In this document: positions 57,123 through 64,000 of the stretch, one piece after another
Numbering within the stretch: the first letter of the stretch is position 1
Layout of the letters: each line of letters opens with the position of its first letter
Assembly: GCF_005937185.1 (NCBI RefSeq)
Contig: NZ_VCNI01000002.1
Location: forward strand, 868,001-932,000
Length of the DNA stretch: 64,000 nt
Direction of reading: 5' to 3'
From: Flagellimonas algicola
GTDB taxonomy: Bacteria; Bacteroidota; Bacteroidia; Flavobacteriales; Flavobacteriaceae
Position numbers and translations under genes: made by a program
Notes under the pieces: generated by a model
Databases searched by the model: none
Told to the model about the DNA's origin: nothing
What the model saw: only the letters and a program-made list of their open reading frames with translations

Positions 57123-58472
57123 TTATTCACCCAATCGCTTTTGGACAACTCCCTTTTTAATCACGGTGTTAATTTCCAACGTATTGTTGATGGAAACCAA
57201 TGGGCTTTTATTGAGTAAAACCATATTTGCGATTTTCCCAACCTCGATGGAACCTAAACTATCTTGGGCGTTCACCATTTTGGCGGCGTTTAAAGTTCCC
57301 ATCTTAATAATTTCCAATGGCTCCATACCCCCAAGTTCAAAAAGCTGCATTTCTTCATGAAGACTATACCCATGAAAATTAAATTTATTGCCTGCGTCAG
57401 TTCCTAGAACCATATTGATGCCTAACTCTCTTAAAAATTTGATATCCTCCACTTGGGGAACCACAAATGCACTAAGGCTATTTTCGGTTAAGCCATATTC
57501 CTCCATTAGATTTGAAACATACATGTTTCCAAGTTTGACCTGCATAGGTGTTAACTCCTGTACCTTATCCCTATAGGCTGGGAGCATGGCTTCAACTTCG
57601 AACCATTCAGGATGCAATGGATAAAGAAAAGATTTATCGATCATTAAGGTCGTGACCCAATGGGGTTCCCTTTGTTTGAACTGTTTCAAGAGCTCCAGTT
57701 GACGTTTGTCTTGTTGGTCAATGTTTACTCCTGTGAAATGAACCAAATTTTGGATGCCACCAGTGATGGCCATTTCCAACTCTTTATTGTCACTAACGTG
57801 TGCAAAAATTTCCAGCCCGTGTTTTGAAGCTTCCTTGGTGACCTTGTTTATGAATTCTTGTGGAATCCGTTCAACAAAGGGAGGAGCAGGCCCATCCTCA
57901 ATGGTCAACTTTATACCTTGAATGGGATATTGCGCCACTTGCTTTACCAGTTTTTCAATCTGCAAGGTATCCTTTAAATAGAAAATGGTCTCGCCCTCGC
58001 GCCAAACTGGACTTGGATAGGTTTTGGTCGGATGGCAACCTTCCATGGAAAAATGTTGACTTGTATGGAACACATAGGGTGCGGGAATTGTATCCTTATT
58101 GCCCCTTTCTCTCATGGCTTTAAAATATTGATTTGTTGTTGTGCCTCCCCCGGGAATGAAAATGGAGGTAATTCCATAATGAACCAACCGTGGAAAATCC
58201 CTTTCAAAATTTGAAGTGTGGACATGACAATCAAACAATCCTGGGATGAGATATTTTCTTGACCCGTCAATGGTTATTGCTCTTGCAATGGATATTGAAG
58301 GCTCAATTGCGCTTATTTTCCCATTCTTTATTCCAATGGATACGGTTTGTACTGGCATTCCAGTACCATCAATTAGGTTTACGTTAGAGATGATTAAATC
58401 TAGTTCGTCTGAAGGAGTGGAATTGCAGGCAAGTAGAACCGGGAAAAGAATCCACCTAAGTAAATTTTTCAT
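57123..58472 (-). CDS. Lipoprotein amidohydrolase
   Basis: A 449-residue protein. The signal MKNLLRWILFPVLLAC gives lipidated Cys16. An amidohydrolase domain follows: LIISNVNLIDGTGMPVQTV, the metal pair in LIPGLFDCHVHTSNF, HGLEIFAHVSDN, IQNLVHFTGV and the final VLGTDAGNKFNF, with the closing VGKIANMVLLNKSP. Unlike the amidohydrolase at 5758-7749 it has no extra N-terminal domain. It likely hydrolyses a cyclic amide or dipeptide-like substrate at the envelope. The stop is 67 bases from the GTG of the arsR-like gene. Confidence 0.9.
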   Translation of the reverse strand: MKNLLRWILFPVLLACNSTPSDELDLIISNVNLIDGTGMPVQTVSIGIKNGKISAIEPSISIARAITIDGSRKYLIPGLFDCHVHTSNFERDFPRLVHYGITSIFIPGGGTTTNQYFKAMRERGNKDTIPAPYVFHTSQHFSMEGCHPTKTYPSPVWREGETIFYLKDTLQIEKLVKQVAQYPIQGIKLTIEDGPAPPFVERIPQEFINKVTKEASKHGLEIFAHVSDNKELEMAITGGIQNLVHFTGVNIDQQDKRQLELLKQFKQREPHWVTTLMIDKSFLYPLHPEWFEVEAMLPAYRDKVQELTPMQVKLGNMYVSNLMEEYGLTENSLSAFVVPQVEDIKFLRELGINMVLGTDAGNKFNFHGYSLHEEMQLFELGGMEPLEIIKMGTLNAAKMVNAQDSLGSIEVGKIANMVLLNKSPLVSINNTLEINTVIKKGVVQKRLGE

Positions 58473-58499
58473 TGTCTTGATTTTTATAAAGGGGAAACT

Positions 58500-58988
58500 T
58501 TATTCAATCAAATTCTTGTCTTCATCATAGAGGCCTATTAAGAGGCTATTCCCATTTCCATCGACTTTGACACCACCATATTTGGCATTTTCATACTTCT
58601 CACCTTCACCTTCTTGAAAAAAATAGGATTCGGCCCCAATGTTGATGTTGTTCCAGCTTTTTTTGGTGTAATTGATTAAAAACTCTTCCGGATTCAATGG
58701 CAATTTTTTGCGTTGTACCCTAAACTGATCAATAGTGTTGTCTGAATGGAGGGTAACTACGCAAAAACCGGTTTTGGAGGTTTTATCATAATCAATATCA
58801 CCAGAGATGCCATAGCGCAAGCGCATGTAATCCCCCTGAATTAGGGACCGGGGATCCACAGGGGCTAGTTCTAGAAGGATGAGCTGCCCGTCTTCCAACA
58901 GTTGCTCCTTTTCAACAACAGAATTGCTGAACAGCACCAGTATCAAGACCAAATTTGCCAATATTACAATCTTCTGCAAGCGGTTCAT
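58500..58988 (-). CDS. GDYXXLXY domain protein
   Basis: A 162-residue protein with an N-terminal membrane helix (IVILANLVLILVLFS) and the family motif GDYMRLRYGI after VDPRSLIQ. The C-terminal part is beta-rich. The family is nearly always encoded with DUF2157 and DUF4401 membrane proteins, as here: its ATG at 58988 overlaps the DUF4401 stop. Function unknown; the three probably form a membrane complex. Confidence 0.88.
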   Translation of the reverse strand: MNRLQKIVILANLVLILVLFSNSVVEKEQLLEDGQLILLELAPVDPRSLIQGDYMRLRYGISGDIDYDKTSKTGFCVVTLHSDNTIDQFRVQRKKLPLNPEEFLINYTKKSWNNINIGAESYFFQEGEGEKYENAKYGGVKVDGNGNSLLIGLYDEDKNLIE

Positions 58989-60049
58989 TTCTTGGTCATT
59001 TTAAGGGTGAACAAATAAAAAAGTAGAAATACCACTCCAGATGAAAATAGGATTATGGACTTTGTCAGAAGTGTCAAATTGAGATCGTAGTAATATTGCG
59101 AAACAAAATAGGTAAGGGCAATGATTCCAATGGCCAGACCCGTTCTATAATTTATATTAAAACTCAATAATATAATTAGGATTGCACCTGAGATTGCGGG
59201 CGCCATGACGGCAGGCAACAACACGGCCACGCTAAGGATATAAATCAAGCTTTTGGTGTTTCCAGAGACAACACCAACCACCTTGATCAAATCCTTTACC
59301 AAATAAAGCACAGCAAAAAAAGAGACAACAGAAGAGAGCCAGATATAGTTTTGATCAATAGGAAACAGACCCCGCTTGCCCAAGGCAATCAATCCAATTA
59401 AAAAGGAAAACAGCAATCCAATTCTTATGGGGCCGTGCAGTTTGGAAAGCTTTTTGCCCGATGTAAAGAACGTGGCCTCGTTGAGAAAACAATATACCAG
59501 CAACAACGCATAAACTGCTAGGTACAGGTGAATCAAATTATACTGGTCATTGGAAATGATCAATATCAGGAAGCAGCCACCAACACCAAGAATGGAGAGG
59601 AAGGACAACATGTAGGTCTGTGTAACAAACAAACTGCCCAAGGCCGTAATCAAGACCAAAAGAGTAACCACATCTTCATTTACATCCAAATTTAAAAGTG
59701 CGATTATAACCAAGGCAAACCCGATAAGGTATATGGAAATACTAAAAGTGTCTATGATGAGCCGGTCGAAGGTTTTGTTCAAAATCAGGGCTCCCAAAAT
59801 GAACAGCGCACCCAGCACTATCATTCCAACCTCGGATTCGTAGACCCCTAAAATGAACAAAAAGCCCAAAAATGCCAAGGAGGCCAAAAAACCACCAAAG
59901 ATGGAAAGCACCTTGATGGCCAAACTGGAAGTCTCGCTCTTATCCTGACCAAGTGCTTCCAAAATGGCGCTTTCATCAAATTGAAAGTGCTCACCTTCCG
60001 TTTCTTGGATGGTTTCAAGAAAAGTCTTTACCCGATTTGTGCGTTCCAT
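58985..60049 (-). CDS. DUF4401 membrane protein
   Basis: A 354-residue integral membrane protein with about ten hydrophobic segments after a charged N-terminal region (MERTNRVKTFLETIQETEGE). It matches the DUF4401 family. Start is ATG 60049; the open frame to 60073 needs a GTG. It overlaps the DUF2157 stop by 22 bases and the GDYXXLXY start by four, so the three are cotranscribed and translationally coupled. Confidence 0.85.
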   Translation of the reverse strand: MERTNRVKTFLETIQETEGEHFQFDESAILEALGQDKSETSSLAIKVLSIFGGFLASLAFLGFLFILGVYESEVGMIVLGALFILGALILNKTFDRLIIDTFSISIYLIGFALVIIALLNLDVNEDVVTLLVLITALGSLFVTQTYMLSFLSILGVGGCFLILIISNDQYNLIHLYLAVYALLLVYCFLNEATFFTSGKKLSKLHGPIRIGLLFSFLIGLIALGKRGLFPIDQNYIWLSSVVSFFAVLYLVKDLIKVVGVVSGNTKSLIYILSVAVLLPAVMAPAISGAILIILLSFNINYRTGLAIGIIALTYFVSQYYYDLNLTLLTKSIILFSSGVVFLLFYLFTLKMTKK

Positions 60050-60987
60050 TTTCTGTGAAGTTTTATGAGCCACATGATTAATAGGGTCACACTGGTTATA
60101 ATAAATAAGCTGATGATCAGAAACATTCCGGCATCATCCGACAGTTTGATCAAAAATGCGGAAAACATAATAATCGAGCTAAAACCAACGATGGAAAGGT
60201 AAAAGGCACGTTGGTTTTGCAAGCCGTACAACACCCCTGCCACGTAAAGTAGGAGTACAGTAAAAAGGAGCATATAAAACGCAGTCTCTGGCGGGTCAAA
60301 AATTCCGATACAGACGCCCATGGTGGCATAAACAATGGCCGCCAGCGCAATCAAATGGGTAAACCAAGACGGGGGCTCTATATTTTTAACCCATTGGGAA
60401 CCTAATAGAAATACTACGAGAATAAAGCTATTGGCCCCAAACAGTATGGCATAAACAAAGACATCTGACCACCCATGTGCGACTTGCTCTGCGTAAAGAA
60501 CAATAGTAATGTTTATCAAAGTGATGAAAACTGTCCAAAGGGGTGCAAAATTTACAATGACTACCCATAGGGCAATTAGCAAAGTCCAATTGAGAAATAG
60601 GTCATAAGCATTGGCGCCGGTCTGATACACCTGTCCAAAAACGGCCAGGAATACCCCAACCAAAACAGCGCTTGCCGTAAGAAGGGCCTTTTTAACCGAA
60701 GGATTCAATTGGGTTAATACCGCTGTTAAGGTAGTGGCTACAAAAAGGCCACTGATTAAGCCGAGCTTGACAAACTTGTGCAGCTCATCCCAATTATAGG
60801 CAAAGAAAAAGATGATACCTGCCACCGTGAAGGAGACTCCTAGGCCCAAGAAGAAGACTTTCAAGAATTTTAACCAGTCTCCAGGCGTATTGTAAATATG
60901 ATCATGTAAAGCCCTTGACACTGAAGAAGTAGACCAGCTGCTATTTTTTGCAATGATTCGAATTTCCTCCCGGCAGATTTTTTCCAT
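60028..60987 (-). CDS. DUF2157 membrane protein
   Basis: A 319-residue membrane protein. A soluble N-terminal part (WLKFLKVFFLGLGVSFTVAG marks its border) precedes about nine to ten hydrophobic segments, among them IIFFFAYNWDELHKFVKLGL, typical of DUF2157. It is the first gene of the DUF2157-DUF4401-GDYXXLXY cluster. Function unknown. Confidence 0.85.
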   Translation of the reverse strand: MEKICREEIRIIAKNSSWSTSSVSRALHDHIYNTPGDWLKFLKVFFLGLGVSFTVAGIIFFFAYNWDELHKFVKLGLISGLFVATTLTAVLTQLNPSVKKALLTASAVLVGVFLAVFGQVYQTGANAYDLFLNWTLLIALWVVIVNFAPLWTVFITLINITIVLYAEQVAHGWSDVFVYAILFGANSFILVVFLLGSQWVKNIEPPSWFTHLIALAAIVYATMGVCIGIFDPPETAFYMLLFTVLLLYVAGVLYGLQNQRAFYLSIVGFSSIIMFSAFLIKLSDDAGMFLIISLFIITSVTLLIMWLIKLHRKWNAQIG

Positions 60988-61095
60988 ATCCAGAAAGATA
61001 ACAAAATAGTAGGTCTGTTTTTCACTAAATTGATGGATGACTCCTTCAAATTGATGGATCGCTCATTTGGCTTTATAACTTGGGAAGGAGAAAGC

Positions 61096-61656
61096 CTAAT
61101 TTGTTGTTCTTCGTTGCCGTAAAATCAAGAGGGTAATTAGATAAATCAACACAATCCCAAAAGGGATGGCCACAAACCGATGTTCTGGCAATGCATACCA
61201 GAGACCAAGGACCAAAAGGGTTCGCGTAGCCGCATGGAATATCCCAACCCAATGTTTAATGATCCAAGAGAAGGGAATCCACATACCTCCCAAAAGGATT
61301 CCAACTGTTAGGGGAAGGGACGTGTAGTCCACCAGAAAAAAGGGAATTGCAATGGCATAGGCCATAACCGCCTGGCCAATGGTATAAAAAAACAAAGCAT
61401 CAAACTCGTTTTTGGCCTTGTTCCTATCAAAAAAATTCTCGCCCGTAAACTTGGAAATGAACATGGCCAAATACACAATACTCCCAGTTCCTATGAAAAG
61501 CACCCAAACTGTGGCCTTGGTAGAAAGGAAAAGGGAAGCAATGCCTACCAAGGCCCATATAATAGCACCTGCCAAAGGGGTTGCCAAGAATTTACTGCTT
61601 GCAAAAGCGATGTGTTGTTTTTCCAAAGAAACTCCCTTGTTTTCCATAGTAGACAT
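61096..61656 (-). CDS. DUF7010-like membrane protein
   Basis: A 186-residue protein with six hydrophobic segments. KNEFDALFFYTIGQAVMAYA and GGMWIPFSWIIKHWVGIFHA resemble the DUF7010 membrane family. Function unknown. Start ATG 61656 or the ATG three codons later (61647); both are in frame. Its start lies 8 bases from the stop of the GNAT gene at 61665, so the pair is cotranscribed. Confidence 0.7.
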   Translation of the reverse strand: MSTMENKGVSLEKQHIAFASSKFLATPLAGAIIWALVGIASLFLSTKATVWVLFIGTGSIVYLAMFISKFTGENFFDRNKAKNEFDALFFYTIGQAVMAYAIAIPFFLVDYTSLPLTVGILLGGMWIPFSWIIKHWVGIFHAATRTLLVLGLWYALPEHRFVAIPFGIVLIYLITLLILRQRRTTN

Positions 61657-61664
61657 GTATTTGC

Positions 61665-62390
61665 TTAGGCCCTAAAACTGACCAATGAACCGTGGGTTTC
61701 AAAACCCAGTTTTGCATAAATGGGTTCTCCCAATTTGGAAGCGACCAGATAAACCTTCTTGGTTCTTGATGCCCCAGCTTTAGACAATAAGGCCTGTGTC
61801 AATCTTTTGCCCAGTCCCAATCCCCTGTAAATGGGAAGTACCCCGATCATATGGATACCTGAATTTTCGTCACCATCAAAATAGGCCATGCCGCAACCGG
61901 CGTAGGTTCCTAAATGCACGCCCAAATATAAATGAAACTGTTGATGTCCAAGCAATGCATTTATTGTACTTGGATGAATGGCATAACCAAAAGCCTTGGA
62001 AGCCACGGAGGCAAATTCAAGGGCATGTTTTGAGTTTCTGACGACAACGATATTATCAGGCAACGCGCGGGGATAATCTTGATCTGATGAAAGACACATG
62101 GCCTTGACCCGGGAGGTTTCCTTAAGGCCGGTAAGCTTTAATTTTTCAATCAGTTTTTCGTCCTCCCCTATGGAAAGAGAATTGGGAAGAATACCATTCT
62201 GCATACTTCGTTGGATGTATTCCAAGTCCGTTTTGGAGGAATCGGTTATAAAAACTTTACTTGGCCAAGAATTGGAAGGGGCAAGGGTGGAGGTATATCC
62301 CTGCCCCGTCTTGGTGAATTCGGCTTGGTTCCCAATTTCGGACCAAAACTCAAAGAGATGGGCCACTATCTCTTGGTTCAAAGTATTCAT
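61665..62390 (-). CDS. GNAT acetyltransferase
   Basis: A 241-residue protein with the GNAT domain in the C-terminal half (about residues 120-240). The acetyl-CoA loop is IGVLPIYRGLGLGKRLTQAL, and VYLVASKLGEPIYAKLGF is the tail. The N-terminal half is not recognised. Substrate unknown. It lies 4 bases from the stop of the NTF2-like gene. Confidence 0.85.
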   Translation of the reverse strand: MNTLNQEIVAHLFEFWSEIGNQAEFTKTGQGYTSTLAPSNSWPSKVFITDSSKTDLEYIQRSMQNGILPNSLSIGEDEKLIEKLKLTGLKETSRVKAMCLSSDQDYPRALPDNIVVVRNSKHALEFASVASKAFGYAIHPSTINALLGHQQFHLYLGVHLGTYAGCGMAYFDGDENSGIHMIGVLPIYRGLGLGKRLTQALLSKAGASRTKKVYLVASKLGEPIYAKLGFETHGSLVSFRA

Positions 62391-62394
62391 AGCA

Positions 62395-62808
62395 CTAGAC
62401 CTTTGAAGCTTCTACAAAGGCCGCGGAGTCCTCATAAAACCTGTACTCCTTGATTTTGTTATCTTCAATAATGCTCAATTGGACCCAATCGCTGACGAAC
62501 ATTTTTCCTGTTGCTTTTAGTTCGTGGCTAAAAGAACCATTGGCAAATACCACGTTGTCCTGAGCCACAATTCGTTCCACTTCAAAACTTTTGGTGTTGA
62601 ATAAGGCAAGAATGTTGGCGATAAATTGTTCGGCTTCCTTTTTGGTCTTGTAAATACCGTGCAATTGTTCTTTGGGTCTTTGCTGCTCTTTTACACTTAC
62701 AATAAGGCAGTCTTCGTGAAAGGAATCCAGCACCTGATTTGTATTTCCATTTTGAAAGGCGGTAAAGTAGTCGTTAACTACCTGAATGTTTCGATTTGAT
62801 TTTTCCAT
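62395..62808 (-). CDS. NTF2-like/SnoaL protein
   Basis: A 137-residue cone-shaped fold protein: VVNDYFTAFQNGNTNQVLDS, IYKTKKEAEQFIANIL and DWVQLSIIEDNKIKEYRFYE are typical for the SnoaL/NTF2-like group. No catalytic residues can be assigned. It lies between the FMN reductase and GNAT genes, 12 and 4 bases away. Confidence 0.85.
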   Translation of the reverse strand: MEKSNRNIQVVNDYFTAFQNGNTNQVLDSFHEDCLIVSVKEQQRPKEQLHGIYKTKKEAEQFIANILALFNTKSFEVERIVAQDNVVFANGSFSHELKATGKMFVSDWVQLSIIEDNKIKEYRFYEDSAAFVEASKV

Positions 62809-62820
62809 GATTTGATTTTT

Positions 62821-63360
62821 CTATGAATGAAGCGTTTGTAAAAAGTTCTGGATGACACCGTCAAACGTGGCAGCCACTTCCTCATTTGTAATTTTATGAT
62901 TGACAGGGTCAAAGTTGTGATTGAAGCTGCCAAGGGAATACGAATCCGTAAGATTGCCGCCCCAAATAGGCAGGAGTTTTTCCAAAACTTTTAGATTGGA
63001 AGCCCCACCATTGTATCCTGGGGATGTACTTAGGAGCAAAACTGGCTTATCACCAAAGAATTTTTGATCAATTCTCGAAATCCAGTCAATTAGGTTCTTC
63101 AAAAATGCTGTGGGAAGCCCATTGTGTTCTGGAGATGCAACAATAAAACCATCTGCCAGCGCAAATTCCTTGAAAAGCAATTTAATGGGTTTTGGCAATC
63201 CCTTTTCCTCCTCTTGAGGGCTATAGAGAGGCACATCCAATGTGGTTGAGGTAATCCTTTTGATTTGGGACGAGTGAAGCGCCTCCAAGGCAGCCGTCAT
63301 TAGTTTTTCATTGATGGAATTTGGGCTGTTACTGCCCGCTAAAGCAAGTATCTTCTTCAT
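62821..63360 (-). CDS. NAD(P)H-dependent FMN reductase
   Basis: A 179-residue flavodoxin-fold protein. KKILALAGSNSPNSINEKL begins it; FIVASPEHNGLPTAFLKNLIDW contains the FMN-binding loop, and LLSTSPGYNGGASNL follows. It probably reduces FMN, quinones or azo compounds. It starts a four-gene group, 73 bases from the Crp-type gene, which may control it. Confidence 0.92.
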   Translation of the reverse strand: MKKILALAGSNSPNSINEKLMTAALEALHSSQIKRITSTTLDVPLYSPQEEEKGLPKPIKLLFKEFALADGFIVASPEHNGLPTAFLKNLIDWISRIDQKFFGDKPVLLLSTSPGYNGGASNLKVLEKLLPIWGGNLTDSYSLGSFNHNFDPVNHKITNEEVAATFDGVIQNFLQTLHS

Positions 63361-63433
63361 TGTACCGTGATTTATGGCACAAAGTTTCTAAACTCCCAAG
63401 GCGTGAATCTTAAGGTATCTTAAGAAAGAGGGG

Positions 63434-64000
63434 CTAAGGAGAATTTTTCCGCAATGAGCTTAAAAATTCGGGGGTAATCCCCAGATAAGAGGCAACCATG
63501 TATTGAGGGACACGTTGTTCTATGGCACGGTACTTAGAACGGAATTCCTGATATCGCTGCTCGGCCGTTTTGCTCATGGTATCCATGGTACGCTCTTGAA
63601 AAGCCACATAAGCTTTTTCAAACTTCAACCGAAAAAAACGCTCAAGTGAAGGGATATTATGAAACAATTGGTCAAGGGTGTTTTTTGATATTTGAACCAC
63701 GGTGCTGGGCTCAAGAGCCTGAACAAATTGCCTGGCAGGTGTTTGGGTAAGGTAACTGTATAGGTCATTGATCCACCAACCCTCTATTCCAAATTGGACC
63801 ACATGTTCTTTAGCCTCGGAATCCATATAATAAGCTCGCAAACATCCTTTGGATATGAACCTCATGTGTTTGGAAGTATCTCCAGCAAAAAGCAAAACAT
63901 CTTTTCTTCCAAGCTCAATAACCTTACAGTGTTGTTTTATAAGATGTGCCTCTTCCAAAGAAATGGCTACTGAGCTTCTAAAATGATTTAAAAGATGTTC
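63434..64000 (-). CDS. Crp/Fnr-family regulator, 5' end outside the window
   Basis: The reading frame has no ATG before the window edge. The codons upstream of the TTG at 63958 continue in frame to base 64000 (EHLLNHFRSSVAISLEEAH), matching the usual start of this family, so the true start lies a few codons beyond. The cNMP-binding-like domain (VLLFAGDTSKHMRFISKG to about residue 110) is followed by a winged helix (MVASYLGITPEFLSSLRKN). The gene is transcribed toward the FMN-reductase operon. Confidence 0.85.
   Translation of the reverse strand, partial: EHLLNHFRSSVAISLEEAHLIKQHCKVIELGRKDVLLFAGDTSKHMRFISKGCLRAYYMDSEAKEHVVQFGIEGWWINDLYSYLTQTPARQFVQALEPSTVVQISKNTLDQLFHNIPSLERFFRLKFEKAYVAFQERTMDTMSKTAEQRYQEFRSKYRAIEQRVPQYMVASYLGITPEFLSSLRKNSP

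Overview
The window looks like a chromosomal segment of a marine gliding Flavobacteriaceae species (Bacteroidota). The evidence is a four-gene locus matching the sprC-sprD-sprB-sprF gliding adhesin operon with type IX secretion (T9SS) sorting domains, several promoters of the Bacteroidota type TAnnTTTG, few Shine-Dalgarno sequences, and lineage-typical families (DUF4837, DUF4175, lipoprotein OmpH/Skp, GDYXXLXY). All assignments are by reading; no database search was run. No phage, insertion sequence or CRISPR array was seen.

Layout. 0.1-4.05 kb (minus): DUF4837 lipoprotein, lytic transglycosylase with two LysM domains, pgk. 4.18-7.75 kb (plus): holB, a DoxX-like membrane protein, a lipoprotein amidohydrolase; a terminator lies between this group and the converging ompH-like gene. 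8.5-15.2 kb (minus): methyltransferase, then the tight group DUF4175-ybeY-mnmG. 15.4-19.2 kb (plus): gltX, a DUF3187-like outer-membrane protein, an SPFH protein. glnS is on the minus strand at 19.4-21.1 kb. 21.4-40.4 kb (plus): sprC, sprD, the 4579-residue sprB and sprF, followed by folB and tRNA-Cys. 41-44.5 kb (minus): LysE-type exporter, DUF2807 protein, RNase R. A 590-bp AT-rich gap then precedes rpiB.

45-53 kb (plus) is accessory: a zinc-type CDF exporter, two small regulator/enzyme pairs, and a group with a fused nucleotidyltransferase-HEPN protein, a stand-alone EF-Tu-domain-II-like protein, an Imm27-like protein and a gene fragment. An iodotyrosine-deiodinase-like flavoprotein and a sulfatase follow. 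53-57 kb (minus) carries an ArsR regulator, a PLP decarboxylase, a DinB protein and a C5 methyltransferase with a probable PD-(D/E)XK endonuclease. 57-64 kb (minus) holds a second lipoprotein amidohydrolase, the GDYXXLXY-DUF4401-DUF2157 membrane cluster, a four-gene accessory operon and a Crp-family regulator cut by the window edge.

Most notable: SprB is built from about 42 short modules that I could group by eye into a higher-order repeat of seven modules (580-640 residues). Next are the HEPN/EF-Tu-like cassette, the conserved deiodinase triad, and the TCAACA motif cluster in the 590-bp gap.
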